Positions 6,230 to 14,006 of a stretch of 22,835 bases of DNA are shown here, in pieces (position 1 is the stretch's first letter; every line of letters begins with the position of its first letter). The stretch comes from DASPKW01 sp038244055 (lineage in GTDB: Bacteria > Planctomycetota > Phycisphaerae > Tepidisphaerales > Tepidisphaeraceae): assembly GCA_038244055.1 (NCBI GenBank), contig JBBRTW010000054.1, positions 1-22,835 on the forward strand, written 5' to 3'. The position numbers and the translations under genes are program-made. The notes below the pieces were generated by a model that saw only the letters and a list, made by a program, of their open reading frames with translations, searched no databases and was not told the DNA's origin.

Positions 6230-6353
6230 GTTATATCGCTCATCCTCCCAGAGTCGCCCATGATTTCCAACCCGAGCGATTCGCGCCGTGCTTGCCCTCG
6301 CATCCCCCAGCCTTAAGATTCCACCTCCATCACTTTCAACCCCGAGGCCCGAC

Positions 6354-6938
6354 ATGGGACGATTCTTTCTCGCCTGGAAACTCTTTTTCAAGACCCTGTT
6401 CAACGGCGCGTTCGCCAGACGGGCCGCAACACTCTTCGATTCCAATCAGTCCGTTGAATCGGCCGATGCCTCCGCACAACCGGCCGTCGCGAAATCGCCC
6501 GCCGAAAAGCTCTCGGCCGTGAAAACCTCACCCGCCCCCGCAACGCCTCCCGTCTCCACGCGTAGCGATGCTCTAACTCTCCTCGCCGTCCTCCAGCGCG
6601 AGGCCCGCTTGATCGACTTTCTCAAGGAGAATATCCAGCCCTTCGATGATGCCCAGATCGGCGCGGCCGTCCGCGATGTTCACCGCGATGCCTCGGCCGT
6701 CCTCGAGCGCCTCCTCGCCATCCGGCCCGTCCTCGAACAGACCGAGGGCGCGGATGTGCCCCTGACTTCCAACAACGATCCCGCCCGCATCCGCCTCACC
6801 GGCAATCTCGCCGCGCAAACCCCGCCCAGAGGCCGCCTGGCCCACGCCGGCTGGCAAGCCACCCAACTCGATCTCCCCCAGTTCACCGGCGGCCGCGATT
6901 CCGCCAAAATCATCGTCCCCGCCGAAGTGGAAATCTAA
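6354..6938 (+). CDS. DUF2760 domain protein
   Basis: The 194-residue product has a hydrophobic N-terminal stretch (MGRFFLAWKLFFKTLF), a Pro/Ala/Ser-rich linker (about 30-75), and a conserved C-terminal domain with ALTLLAVLQREARLIDFLKENIQPFDDAQIGAAVRDVH, which I recognise as DUF2760. The biochemical role of this family is not known to me; in some proteobacteria it sits beside Hsp70-like genes, which are absent here. The ATG at 6354 matches the domain start; an upstream in-frame ATG at 6288 adds only a low-complexity segment. Confidence 0.75.
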   Translation: MGRFFLAWKLFFKTLFNGAFARRAATLFDSNQSVESADASAQPAVAKSPAEKLSAVKTSPAPATPPVSTRSDALTLLAVLQREARLIDFLKENIQPFDDAQIGAAVRDVHRDASAVLERLLAIRPVLEQTEGADVPLTSNNDPARIRLTGNLAAQTPPRGRLAHAGWQATQLDLPQFTGGRDSAKIIVPAEVEI

Positions 6939-6946
6939 TAACCATT

Positions 6947-6980
6947 CGTCTCCGCGCCCTCTGCGTCTCCGCGGTGATTG
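6947..6980 (+). repeat. 8-9-nt repeat family CGTCTCCG/CTCTGCG, copy 1
   Basis: CGTCTCCG, CGCCCTCTG, CGTCTCCG, CGGTGA follow the DUF2760 stop by eight bases, in its sense direction. The reverse complement (CACCGCGGAGACGC...) recurs at 13191-13221, again 3' of a gene in sense orientation. Confidence 0.7.
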
Positions 6981-6997
6981 TCCGTATTTAAGCAAAA

Positions 6998-7027
6998 TCG
7001 CCCGGCGACCTCTCGGCCACCGGGCGA
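6998..7027. other. Hairpin between DUF2760 and the response regulator
   Basis: TCGCCCGG (6998-7005) pairs with CCGGGCGA (7020-7027). Read on the minus strand it is followed by TTTTGCTT, so it could stop antisense transcription. The rest of this 484-base gap holds short repeats and no gene that I can support. Confidence 0.35.
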
Positions 7028-7238
7028 ATTCTGCTCTACTCCACTCATGCTCCGACCGCGACTCAAAACGCGGCGGTTGGTTCATCTCGCCGTTGTTCCT
7101 CACTCAGACAACCTTCTATTCGACTGCCCGGGCCAGGCCCTTAACCGCGAATTCCAACGCACACCGGTTCAATGCTTTTTCTCGCGCGCTATCGCTTCCG
7201 TGAACATTCCGCAAATTACATTTCTAATCTTCTCCGGT

Positions 7239-7274
7239 CTTCTTCGTGGCCTTCGTGTTTTTCGTGGTTCATCG
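7239..7274 (+). repeat. 8-9-nt repeat family with unit ending TTCGTG
   Basis: TCTTCGTG, GCCTTCGTG, TTTTTCGTG, GTTCATCG form an imperfect tandem of 8-9-base units upstream of the response-regulator gene. It differs in sequence from the CGTCTCCG family 260 bases away but has the same texture. Confidence 0.55.
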
Positions 7275-7422
7275 AAATTATTCGGGTTAAACCGCCATCT
7301 TGTCCGGAATCTCCCGATTCGTTTCGATTTTGTCCGTTCCGCCCACCAATAATGCGCGGTATGACATCTCGTCGCGGAGCGTCGTTTGTGCTCGAATCCT
7401 TTTGACAAAATGAGGCCATCCC

Positions 7423-8853
7423 ATGAGCCAGGGGCATCTCCTTATCGTTGAAGACGATCTGATCGAGCGAAAAGCGCTGGTCCAACGGCTGAAATCCGAG
7501 GGGTTTGCGGTTCATGCCGCCGAAAGCGCTGACAAAGCCCTCTCCTATGTCGAAGAGAATATCGACGTTGTATTGTCCGACCTGCATATGGGCGATGTCA
7601 GCGGCATTGATCTGATGACCCTCTGGAAAGCCCGTCGGCCCGATACCCATTTCATCGTGATCACCGGCGAGACGGGCGCGGCGGCCGCGGTTCAGGCGAT
7701 GAAGGCCGGGGCGTACGATTACATCAACAAGCCGCTCAACTTGGATGAGCTCACCATCCTCATCCGCCGGGCCATCGACTCCAACCGCAAGGAAAAGGAG
7801 ATCGATGACCTCCGCCGACGCCTGGATCAGAAGTTCGGGCTGGACCAGATCGTCGGCCAATCGCGCCTGATGCGCGATGTGTTTGCCCGCATCCAGCGGG
7901 CAGCGCCGGTGGATTCGACCGTCCTGATCCTCGGCGAATCGGGCACGGGCAAGGAACTCGTCGCCCAGGCGCTGCATCACAACAGCCCCCGCAAGAAAGG
8001 CCCCTTCGTCGCCGTCAATATCGCCGCCGTCCCCTCCTCCCTGGTTGAATCCGAACTGTTTGGCCACGTCCGTGGCGCCTTCACCGGCGCAACCGACCGC
8101 CGGGTCGGCCGATTCGAGCAGGCCGATGCCGGAACCCTTTTCATCGATGAAATTGGCGATTTCGAACTGCCCCTTCAGGCCAAGCTCCTTCGCGTCCTCG
8201 AAGCCTATACCGTCAGCCCGGTGGGCGGACAGGAAGATCGCAAGATCAATGTCCGCGTCGTCGCCGCCACCAGCCGCGATATCGTCAAGATGGTCAAGGA
8301 GGGCACCTTCCGCGAAGACCTCTACTACCGGCTCAATGTCATCACCGTAAAACTCCCTTCCCTCCACGAGCGCCCCGATGATATCCCGCTTCTTTGCGAG
8401 CATTTCCTCAAGGATATCTGCGACACGCGCCATACCGCCCGCAAGCGCATCAGCCCGGAAGTCATGCGCCGGTTTTTGACCTACCGCTGGCCGGGCAATG
8501 TGCGCGAGCTTCGCAACATGCTCGAATCGATGATGGTTCTGGCCGATGGCGAAACCCTGACCGAACAGGATCTCCCCGAGCGCATCACCGAATCCGCCCA
8601 GCCGCAGATTGGCGGTTCCTCGACCTTCCCCACCGGCCTGACGATGGACCAGATCGAGCGCATGGCCATCACCAAGACGCTCAGCGAGTGCGAAGGCAAT
8701 CGCACCCACGCGGCCGCCCGATTGGGGATTTCCGTCCGCACGCTGCAGCGCAAACTCCGCTTCTATGAAACTGGCCAGGAGCCCGGCCCGGATTCGCCTG
8801 AGACGGCTGCCGATGAGCCCGCTTCGTCCGGCGATGTGCTTTCCAACGCCTGA
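7423..8853 (+). CDS. NtrC-family sigma54-dependent response regulator
   Basis: This is a cytoplasmic transcription activator that opens sigma54 promoters after phosphorylation by an unidentified kinase. The receiver domain (1-120) has D11/D12, phosphoacceptor D53 and K103. The AAA+ domain has Walker A GESGTGKE (171-178), the sigma54-contacting GAFTGA loop (218-223) and Walker B GTLFIDEIGD (237-246). A Fis-type helix-turn-helix (NRTHAAARLGISVRTLQRKLRFY) lies near 428-455, followed by an acidic tail. At 476 residues it has the normal family length. No histidine kinase gene is adjacent. A sigma54-type promoter lies just downstream, before the zinc-ribbon gene, and another precedes fliW, so both are candidate targets. 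Confidence 0.95.
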   Translation: MSQGHLLIVEDDLIERKALVQRLKSEGFAVHAAESADKALSYVEENIDVVLSDLHMGDVSGIDLMTLWKARRPDTHFIVITGETGAAAAVQAMKAGAYDYINKPLNLDELTILIRRAIDSNRKEKEIDDLRRRLDQKFGLDQIVGQSRLMRDVFARIQRAAPVDSTVLILGESGTGKELVAQALHHNSPRKKGPFVAVNIAAVPSSLVESELFGHVRGAFTGATDRRVGRFEQADAGTLFIDEIGDFELPLQAKLLRVLEAYTVSPVGGQEDRKINVRVVAATSRDIVKMVKEGTFREDLYYRLNVITVKLPSLHERPDDIPLLCEHFLKDICDTRHTARKRISPEVMRRFLTYRWPGNVRELRNMLESMMVLADGETLTEQDLPERITESAQPQIGGSSTFPTGLTMDQIERMAITKTLSECEGNRTHAAARLGISVRTLQRKLRFYETGQEPGPDSPETAADEPASSGDVLSNA

Positions 8854-8878
8854 TCTAACCCCGATTTCAGACTCCCGG

Positions 8879-8904
8879 CCGGGATTCCTCCGATGGAATC
8901 CCGG
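8879..8904. other. 10-bp perfect hairpin after the response-regulator stop
   Basis: CCGGGATTCC pairs with GGAATCCCGG around TCCGAT, 26 bases after the stop codon. It is stable but has no T-run, so a terminator function is only possible. Confidence 0.45.
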
Positions 8905-8934
8905 TTCTGCCATGTCCGAAAGCCTCAGCACCGA

Positions 8935-8997
8935 TACGACACAATGACGTAATGGCCGACTTGAACCCATTTTGTCGTACAGCCATGAACACATGGC
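8935..8997. promoter_or_regulatory. Two inverted repeats upstream of a sigma54 promoter (possible enhancer sites)
   Basis: TACGACACAATG (8935-8946) is repeated inverted with one mismatch as CATTTTGTCGTA (8968-8979). GCCATG (8982-8987) pairs with CATGGC (8992-8997). They lie about 85-145 bases before the -24 element at 9081, the usual range for NtrC-type activator sites. The gene for such an activator ends 80 bases upstream. Binding is inferred. Confidence 0.45.
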
Positions 8998-9077
8998 CGC
9001 AATTCAAAACCCGCTCTGACGCACCCAAACCATTGAAAACAAGGGAGATGTGAACTGCTCAGCCCAATCACCTTTCG

Positions 9078-9096
9078 CGTGGCATACCCCTTGCAA
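9078..9096 (+). promoter_or_regulatory. Sigma54-type promoter of the zinc-ribbon gene
   Basis: TGGCATA-CCCC-TTGCA (9080-9095) keeps GG and GC ten bases apart and matches TGGCACG-N4-TTGCA at all but two positions. A start near 9106 gives a leader of about 50 nt with a good ribosome-binding site. Confidence 0.78.
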
Positions 9097-9156
9097 TATC
9101 CCTTCCGCCAACGCAGCGATGAGTTTCGATAAGTTCAGGCCAGAAGGAGACTTAAC

Positions 9157-9384
9157 ATGTCCATCGCAATGGAACGATTCGCCTCGGAAGGTCAACTGGT
9201 GACGTACAATCCCTTCCGCCACGAACTCCAGCGTGTGGCCGTCTTCACCATGCAATGCCGCGCCTGTGGCTTCGAAACTGAGGCGGCCGTCACCCCGCCG
9301 CGCGTCTGCCCGAAGTGTCATGGTGAATCCTGGGAGCGTTTCGCACGCCCCGGCAGCATCCTTGAAAACGCCGAGCGATATTGA
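9157..9384 (+). CDS. Small zinc-ribbon protein
   Basis: The product has 75 residues, and I do not recognise a named family. Two CxxC pairs (C34-C37 in CRACG, C51-C54 in CPKCHG) form a predicted zinc or iron knuckle of rubredoxin-like spacing. The first 30 residues have no obvious motif and there is no membrane segment or signal peptide. AAGGAG lies eight bases before the ATG. The dedicated sigma54-type promoter and the strong terminator make it a single-gene unit next to a sigma54 activator, so it may be a direct target of that regulator. Confidence 0.75.
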   Translation: MSIAMERFASEGQLVTYNPFRHELQRVAVFTMQCRACGFETEAAVTPPRVCPKCHGESWERFARPGSILENAERY

Positions 9385-9403
9385 TGCGATTTGTACGGCA
9401 TCA

Positions 9404-9452
9404 TTCGGTCAGTCGGCCGTGAAGTACTTGATGGATCGGCCGGCCGACCGAA
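9404..9452. repeat. Interrupted inverted repeat
   Basis: TTCGGTC plus TCGGCCG (9404-9419) mirrors CGGCCGACCGAA (9441-9452), with a four-base insertion in the left arm. It lies between the zinc-ribbon stop and its terminator. No function is evident. Confidence 0.4.
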
Positions 9453-9483
9453 TCGCTCGGATTTTAAATAAGTTGTGAAGAGA

Positions 9484-9523
9484 AGCGGCAGTCGGTTAAT
9501 CCGATTGCCGCTCTCTTTTTTTT
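9484..9523 (+). terminator. Intrinsic terminator of the zinc-ribbon gene
   Basis: AGCGGCAGTCGG (9484-9495) pairs with CCGATTGCCGCT (9501-9512) through 12 pairs including one G-T, with a five-base loop. An eight-T run follows at 9516-9523. It is about 100 bases after the stop codon. Confidence 0.88.
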
Positions 9524-9620
9524 GCTCTGATTCCGGAAATGCCCCAGCAGTATTTTTCCCTGCCGATCCTGTCTGCCACGCCTCTGTTTTACGCCACCAT
9601 TTCCCTATACCCTCGCGCCC

Positions 9621-10355
9621 ATGAACCTTGATGTGCTGCTCCTGCCCAGTGACTTGTCTCCAGCCCATTTTGCGGGGCGGGCCGTCGCGGTTTTCGACGT
9701 GCTCCGCGCCACCACCACGATGACCGTCGCCCTGGCCCGCTGCGTGCGCGAGATTCGCATTTTTGAAGACCTCGATTCTGCCCGCGCTGCCGCCGAAGCC
9801 GCACGCCCGCGCCCGCTTCTGGTGGGGGAAACCAATTGCCTGCCGCCGCCCGGCTTCGACCTCGGCAACAGCCCGGTCGCCATGGCCGACCCCGCCTGGG
9901 CCGATCGGCTTGGCGGGCAGACTTTGTTCATGTCCACGACCAATGGCACGCGGGCGATTGTCGCGGCCAGTTCGGCGTCGCTTCTTCTGGCCGGCTCCCT
10001 CGTCAATGCCGCAACAGTCGCCCACGCCCTGGCCGGCGCGAGCCTGGATATCACACTCCTCTGCGCCGGCACCAATGGCCAGCCCGCCATGGAAGACCTG
10101 ATCGGAGCCGGGGCGGTGATCCACGAACTCATTAAAATCAACCATTTACACTTCGGCTCCGACCTCGCCTTAATGGCCCACCGCGTCTTTGTCGCCAGCC
10201 GGCACGACCTGCCGGCCATTCTCGCCACGACGGCCGGCGGGAAAAACCTCATCGCGGCCGGACTGGCTCCGGATATTGAATTTGCTTCACGGCTCAATTC
10301 GTACGAAATTCTGGGGCAGATTTATCTCAATCCATTGCGAGTTGTGCGCGGTTGA
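9621..10355 (+). CDS. comB: ComB-like 2-phosphosulfolactate phosphatase
   Basis: ComB hydrolyses (R)-2-phospho-3-sulfolactate to 3-sulfolactate, a step of coenzyme M synthesis in methanogens; many bacteria carry homologues of less certain role. The 244-residue protein shows the family signatures: VFDVLRATTTM (24-34), a GETN segment in place of the common GER, GFDLGNSP, FMSTTNGTRAI, and CAGTNGQPAMEDLIGAGAVI. The length is normal. It is the first of a loosely spaced + strand run with the DUF192 lipoprotein 107 bases downstream. No other sulfonate or coenzyme M genes are in the window, so the physiological role is open. Confidence 0.88.
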   Translation: MNLDVLLLPSDLSPAHFAGRAVAVFDVLRATTTMTVALARCVREIRIFEDLDSARAAAEAARPRPLLVGETNCLPPPGFDLGNSPVAMADPAWADRLGGQTLFMSTTNGTRAIVAASSASLLLAGSLVNAATVAHALAGASLDITLLCAGTNGQPAMEDLIGAGAVIHELIKINHLHFGSDLALMAHRVFVASRHDLPAILATTAGGKNLIAAGLAPDIEFASRLNSYEILGQIYLNPLRVVRG

Positions 10356-10462
10356 TGGAGTTGAAACGAGGCGAGGCGACCACCGTTAAGATTACTTACG
10401 AGTGCCACCCACCCCGGGCATCCATTTCACTGATAAGGTTATTCGCGTTAAACTCCACCGAT

Positions 10463-10957
10463 ATGACCCGGTTCCCCGCTCTTCGCCCGCATCTTCTCCA
10501 TCCTCTACCCTCCATCCGCTACCCTCTCCTCACCCTCCTCCTCGCAGCGCTCGCCGGGTGCGACCCTGAAAAACCGACCTCCAATCTCGCCACCATCCAG
10601 CTTCCCATGGGCCAGAAGACCTTCACGCTCGAAGTCGCCGATAACGACCGCGACCGGAAGTATGGTCTGATGCGCCGCGACTCCATGCCGGCCGACCATG
10701 GCATGATCTTCGTCTTCGACCGCGAAGACCGGCTCGCTTTCTACATGCGCAACACCCACATTCCGCTGGACATCGTCTATCTCGATTCCAAGGGCACGAT
10801 CGTATCCATCAAGCAGATGAAGCCGTTCGATGAGAACACGACGCCCAGCGACGGGCCGGCCCAGTACGCGATCGAACTCAACAAAGACATCGCCGCGGCG
10901 GCCGGGCTGAAACCGGGGATGACCATCAAACTTCCGGAGCTGAAGGCCAAGGATTGA
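10463..10957 (+). CDS. DUF192 lipoprotein
   Basis: The 164-residue product has a hydrophobic leader (YPLLTLLLAALAGC) with a lipobox ending at C33, so it is predicted to be lipid-anchored outside the cytoplasmic membrane. The mature part is a DUF192 domain: KYGLMRRDSMPADHGMIFVF, FYMRNTHIPLDIVYLDSKGTIVSI, and a C-terminal GLKPGMTIKL strand. The family has a small beta-fold; its molecular function is not firmly established. The ATG at 10463 places the signal correctly, and an upstream in-frame start at 10352 would add an atypical extension. Confidence 0.85.
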   Translation: MTRFPALRPHLLHPLPSIRYPLLTLLLAALAGCDPEKPTSNLATIQLPMGQKTFTLEVADNDRDRKYGLMRRDSMPADHGMIFVFDREDRLAFYMRNTHIPLDIVYLDSKGTIVSIKQMKPFDENTTPSDGPAQYAIELNKDIAAAAGLKPGMTIKLPELKAKD

Positions 10958-11145
10958 CGCTTTCATGATGATTCTGCCCGCCATTTATTGCCTTCCGCCC
11001 GTTGTTTTCCCCAAGTCGCCCCTCATCCAAGCCGATTGACGTATGGGTGGCCGCATAATCGTTACGAACCGCGGTCATGCGTTATCCATTTCAGCCGGCT
11101 TTGCCCCGGCCAGGCGCGCGTCGCCGGTTTGGGCCGAAGGACACT

Positions 11146-12078
11146 ATGGCGACATTGCGTCTCGTACGCGATCAGGATTCCTTTCCGGCCAATCACCCGG
11201 GCAGGTCCGGTGCGCCATCTCCACTCATCGTTCCCGTTCTCGACCAGATCGCGGAGCTTCAGTCGGAGATCGATTCGCTGAAGGCAGAGGTCAATCTCCT
11301 TCGCAGGCGCGATGAAACGCTTCGCTTCTACATGCAGCGAATCGATGAGGAGCTTCGGCTGGCAGCGCGGATTCAGCAGGATTTTCTGCCGAAAACACTC
11401 CCTCAACTCGGGCCGGTTCATTTCCACAGCCTTTTTCGGCCGGCGGGGTATGTCAGCGGGGATTTGTACGATGTCATGCGCCTGGATGAAAACCATCTCG
11501 GGTTTTTCATCTGCGATGCGGTGGGGCATGGGATGCCGGCCGCGCTGCTGACGATGTTTATCAAGAAGGCCCTGGCGACCAAGGAAATCCACGCGGGCGG
11601 CTATCGGCTGCTCGAACCCTCCGAAACGCTCTCGCGCCTGAACCTGGCGCTGGTCGAGCAGGATCTATCGCAGGCCACCTATGCCACCGCTCTTTATGGG
11701 ATCATCAACACGCGGACCCTGGAAATGTCCTTCTCGCGCGGCGGGCATCCATCGCCGCTCGTGCTTAGGGCGGAGGGGTCGATGGAATTCGTCGATGCCA
11801 CCGGCGCGCTGCTGGGCATTTTCCCCGATGAGCAGTTCAGCGTCAGCAAAGTCCAGCTTGCCCCCGGCGATCGGGTGATGATCTACAGCGACGGGATCGA
11901 AGTCGGCTTCTGCGGGGAGAACGTCGCGGATAACGATAAATGGCGCGAGGAAGTGCGCACGCGCCTGCACCTGCCGACCGAAGACTTCCTGCGCGAAATC
12001 GCCGATGAACTGGACCGGCAATCGGGCAGCCTTCAGCCGAAGGATGATCTGACGATCATCATGCTGGAAGTGAAGTAA
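11146..12078 (+). CDS. RsbU/SpoIIE-type PP2C serine phosphatase
   Basis: This is a predicted Mn/Mg-dependent serine phosphatase, the kind that dephosphorylates anti-anti-sigma factors in partner-switching pathways. The 310-residue product starts with a coiled coil (about 30-75, IAELQSEIDSLKAEVNLLRRRDE), then a linker helix ELRLAARIQQDFLPKTLPQL found in RsbU-like proteins. The phosphatase domain has SGDLYDV (D106), FFICDAVGHGMPAALL (D124, G127-H128-G129), YSDGIEV and the closing KDDLTIIMLEVK. GAAGGA is five bases before the ATG at 11146, which favours it over an in-frame ATG at 11077. No RsbV/RsbW partner is nearby; the FHA protein downstream is on the other strand. Confidence 0.9.
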   Translation: MATLRLVRDQDSFPANHPGRSGAPSPLIVPVLDQIAELQSEIDSLKAEVNLLRRRDETLRFYMQRIDEELRLAARIQQDFLPKTLPQLGPVHFHSLFRPAGYVSGDLYDVMRLDENHLGFFICDAVGHGMPAALLTMFIKKALATKEIHAGGYRLLEPSETLSRLNLALVEQDLSQATYATALYGIINTRTLEMSFSRGGHPSPLVLRAEGSMEFVDATGALLGIFPDEQFSVSKVQLAPGDRVMIYSDGIEVGFCGENVADNDKWREEVRTRLHLPTEDFLREIADELDRQSGSLQPKDDLTIIMLEVK

Positions 12079-12081
12079 TGG

Positions 12082-12195
12082 GTGACACGGGCGTCCCGCC
12101 CGTGCGAAATGCATAAAACGTAAAACAAATTAAATAGGCGGACGAAGCGGAGGGATTTTGCGATGCCGCTCGCACGGCCGGGACGGCCGTGTCAC
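12082..12195. repeat. REP-like inverted pair
   Basis: The element at 12082-12107 (GTGACACGGGCG... ending CCCGTGCGA) is mirrored at 12170-12195 (TCGCACGGCCGG... ending CCGTGTCAC). The outer arms are identical, and the inner GC core differs at two positions. Each half is itself a hairpin. The pair fills the gap between the convergent phosphatase and FHA genes and could end transcription from either side. Confidence 0.7.
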
Positions 12196-12204
12196 GGTTT
12201 TATC

Positions 12205-13104
12205 TCACGGGGTCATCGTCAGCACCCAGGCGCTGACCAGCACGGCCGCGGTTGCGAGGGCCATTCCCAATCCGATGCCGCCGGCGATCAGGATGCGTTT
12301 GGCGATCGAAGTGGGTCGCTGGATCGGGGCGACGGGCAGAGGGGGCAGGAGGCCGGGATCGGCCTGAAGGGACAAGTCCGCCTCATCGGCACAGGCGCGG
12401 GAAATATCCCGATACACAGGCCCGACCCTCGGCAGCGCTCGCAGCCGTGCCGGGCGGGTTGCGGTGCGGGTGGAAGCGGCGGCCACCGCCAGTCCGCCGG
12501 ATGAGCCTTCGCCGGTATGGATCAACTCCAAGCCTTCGGCGATCTCATCGCCCGGTGAGGGGTGATTCGGCGACAGACTCGATGCGAGTTGATCGAGCAG
12601 CGTTTCCACCACCGGTTCGCTGTAGGAGGAAGGATCGAGCGGCCGGGGCTGCGGATGGGCACCTCCCCAGGCGATGCCATCCTCGCCGTTACGGACTTCC
12701 TGCTCATCATCCAGCAGGACGAAATCGGTGACGGTGCCGGTCAGGGCTTCGTGCGGATCGGCCGGGCGGACCAGGCGATCGGGGCGGGCGGTCGATTCGG
12801 CGGCGCGCTCGAAGGGGCCGAGATGGAAGGTCAGGCGGGTTCGGCCCATGCGGATCCAGTCGCCTTCGCGGAGGATGTGGCTTTCCACCTTCTGCCAGCC
12901 GGCGCGGGTGCCGTTTTTGCTGTCGAGATCGACGATGCGCCAGGAGCCGCGCTGGCCGAGGGGCTCGAGCCGGCAATGGATGCGCGACAAAAGCAGATCG
13001 CGCACGGCGATATCGCATTCAGCGGATCGGCCGATGGTGATCGGGCGGCTCAATTCGAGCCGCTGCAGTTCCTGATCGTTGGCGTAGAGAATAATCCAGG
13101 GCAT
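12205..13104 (-). CDS. FHA-domain protein with C-terminal membrane anchor
   Basis: The 299-residue product has an N-terminal forkhead-associated domain (about 1-90), which binds phosphothreonine peptides. GRSAECDI (25-32), the LSRIHC segment (S40, R41, H43) and DSKNGT (61-66, with N64) are the conserved ligand-contact positions. A long Pro/Ala/Asp-rich, probably disordered region (about 110-260) follows. A single hydrophobic helix near 268-294 (ILIAGGIGLGMALATAAVLVSAWVL) anchors it in the membrane with the FHA domain likely cytoplasmic. No partner kinase is in the window. The start is uncertain: ATG 13104 begins at the first FHA strand, ATG 13146 would add 14 residues, and neither has a clear ribosome-binding site. 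Confidence 0.85.
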   Translation of the reverse strand: MPWIILYANDQELQRLELSRPITIGRSAECDIAVRDLLLSRIHCRLEPLGQRGSWRIVDLDSKNGTRAGWQKVESHILREGDWIRMGRTRLTFHLGPFERAAESTARPDRLVRPADPHEALTGTVTDFVLLDDEQEVRNGEDGIAWGGAHPQPRPLDPSSYSEPVVETLLDQLASSLSPNHPSPGDEIAEGLELIHTGEGSSGGLAVAAASTRTATRPARLRALPRVGPVYRDISRACADEADLSLQADPGLLPPLPVAPIQRPTSIAKRILIAGGIGLGMALATAAVLVSAWVLTMTP

Positions 13105-13190
13105 AGGTCGGACGAGCCGGCGCGGGCGCGGAATCGTCCACTCCATTCATCGGGGTGAAGGGGGTTTGGGCGATAATTTTCGGGGGAGGA

Positions 13191-13221
13191 TTCACCGCGG
13201 AGACGCGGAGGTCGCAGAGAG
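13191..13221 (-). repeat. 8-9-nt repeat family CGTCTCCG/CTCTGCG, copy 2
   Basis: On the + strand it reads CACCGCGGAGACGCGGAG then GTCGCAGAGAG. On the minus strand it is the CTCTGCG...CGTCTCCGCGGTGA element also present at 6947-6980. It follows the coiled-coil lipoprotein gene and its terminator in the sense direction. Confidence 0.7.
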
Positions 13222-13268
13222 AAAAAGACAGGCAGGGGACTTGAATCAGTTCCCTGCCTGCGTTTTTT
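13222..13268. terminator. Bidirectional intrinsic terminator
   Basis: CAGGCAGGGGACT (13229-13241) pairs with AGTTCCCTGCCTG (13248-13260) with one mismatch. It is flanked by AAAAA on the left and TTTTTT (13263-13268) on the right, so it can work on both strands. On the minus strand it ends the coiled-coil lipoprotein gene, whose stop is 51 bases away. Confidence 0.82.
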
Positions 13269-13311
13269 CAGGGTGGCACGAACGGTTGATGTTCTGCCTG
13301 CGGAATCCGGG

Positions 13312-13911
13312 CTATTTCTTGGGCGTTTCGGGTTTGGCGGCCAACTGGGCGGTCAATTCCTCGATTTTCTTCTGGGCGGCCGTGAGCTTGTCTTGGAGGG
13401 CGGCGGCTTCGTCCTTGGCCTTCTTCACATCGGCGGCGGCGGCGGACTGGGCCTTTTCGGCATCGGTGGCGCGGGTCAGGGCTGCCTTGGCGGCGTCATC
13501 CGCGGCTTTGTTCTTGATCGCCGCGTTGGTTTCGGCCTCGGACTGGGCCTTTTTGGCCGCTTCGACATCGGCCTTGGCTTTGGCGACTTCACCTTCGGCG
13601 GCCTTGGTCTTGATGCGGTTCAGTTCCTGTTCGTTGGCGTTCTTCGTCAGCTCTTTCTTATAATCATCGGCCGACTTGGACACATCGAGCAGTTGCTTGG
13701 AGAACTGATCGCGGTCCTTCGAGGCGGTGGTCAGATCCTTCTTGAGCCCATCATTTTCCTTGGAGAGGTCGGCGATCTGGGCCTTGAGGGCGACATTTTC
13801 CTGGGCCGATTGCTCGAACTTGGCTTCTTCGGCCTTGTTGGCGCAGCCGCCGAGGAGAATCATGCCAATCGCGGACAGGCCGGCAACCAACGCGAACTTC
13901 ACTCGAATCAT
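13312..13911 (-). CDS. Coiled-coil lipoprotein, Ala/Lys/Glu-rich
   Basis: The 199-residue product has a lipoprotein signal (MIRVKFALVAGLSAIGMILLGGC, lipidated C23), then almost continuous heptad-like coiled coil rich in Ala, Lys, Glu and Asp (about 28-190), ending AAKPETPKK. It is predicted to be a surface- or periplasm-facing rod, perhaps like Lpp or TolA stalks in shape only. I do not recognise a family, and similarity to other coiled coils would be compositional. GGAG lies seven bases before the ATG. It is divergent from the metalloprotease gene, with 95 bases between them, and ends at a bidirectional terminator. Confidence 0.82.
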   Translation of the reverse strand: MIRVKFALVAGLSAIGMILLGGCANKAEEAKFEQSAQENVALKAQIADLSKENDGLKKDLTTASKDRDQFSKQLLDVSKSADDYKKELTKNANEQELNRIKTKAAEGEVAKAKADVEAAKKAQSEAETNAAIKNKAADDAAKAALTRATDAEKAQSAAAADVKKAKDEAAALQDKLTAAQKKIEELTAQLAAKPETPKK

Positions 13912-14006
13912 CTTGAACTCCTATAAGTGTTAGTGTTTATGTCACCCATGTGTAACATCGGGGGAACAAATCGCAACCTCAGGCGCACCTGCGCATCTTT
14001 GATTGC

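Noticed and set aside
7216..8994. 592-codon minus-strand open frame over the sigma54 activator
   Set aside because: It is a compositional shadow with no recognisable domain; the + strand product has all NtrC-family motifs.
9004..9321. Minus-strand open frame (105 codons) over the zinc-ribbon gene
   Set aside because: The + strand frame has a promoter, ribosome-binding site, paired CxxC motifs and a terminator; the antisense frame has none.
13273..13289. Sigma54 promoter at TGGCACG-AACG-GTTGAT
   Set aside because: The -24 half fits, but the -12 half has TG instead of GC at the required spacing, and no + strand gene follows.
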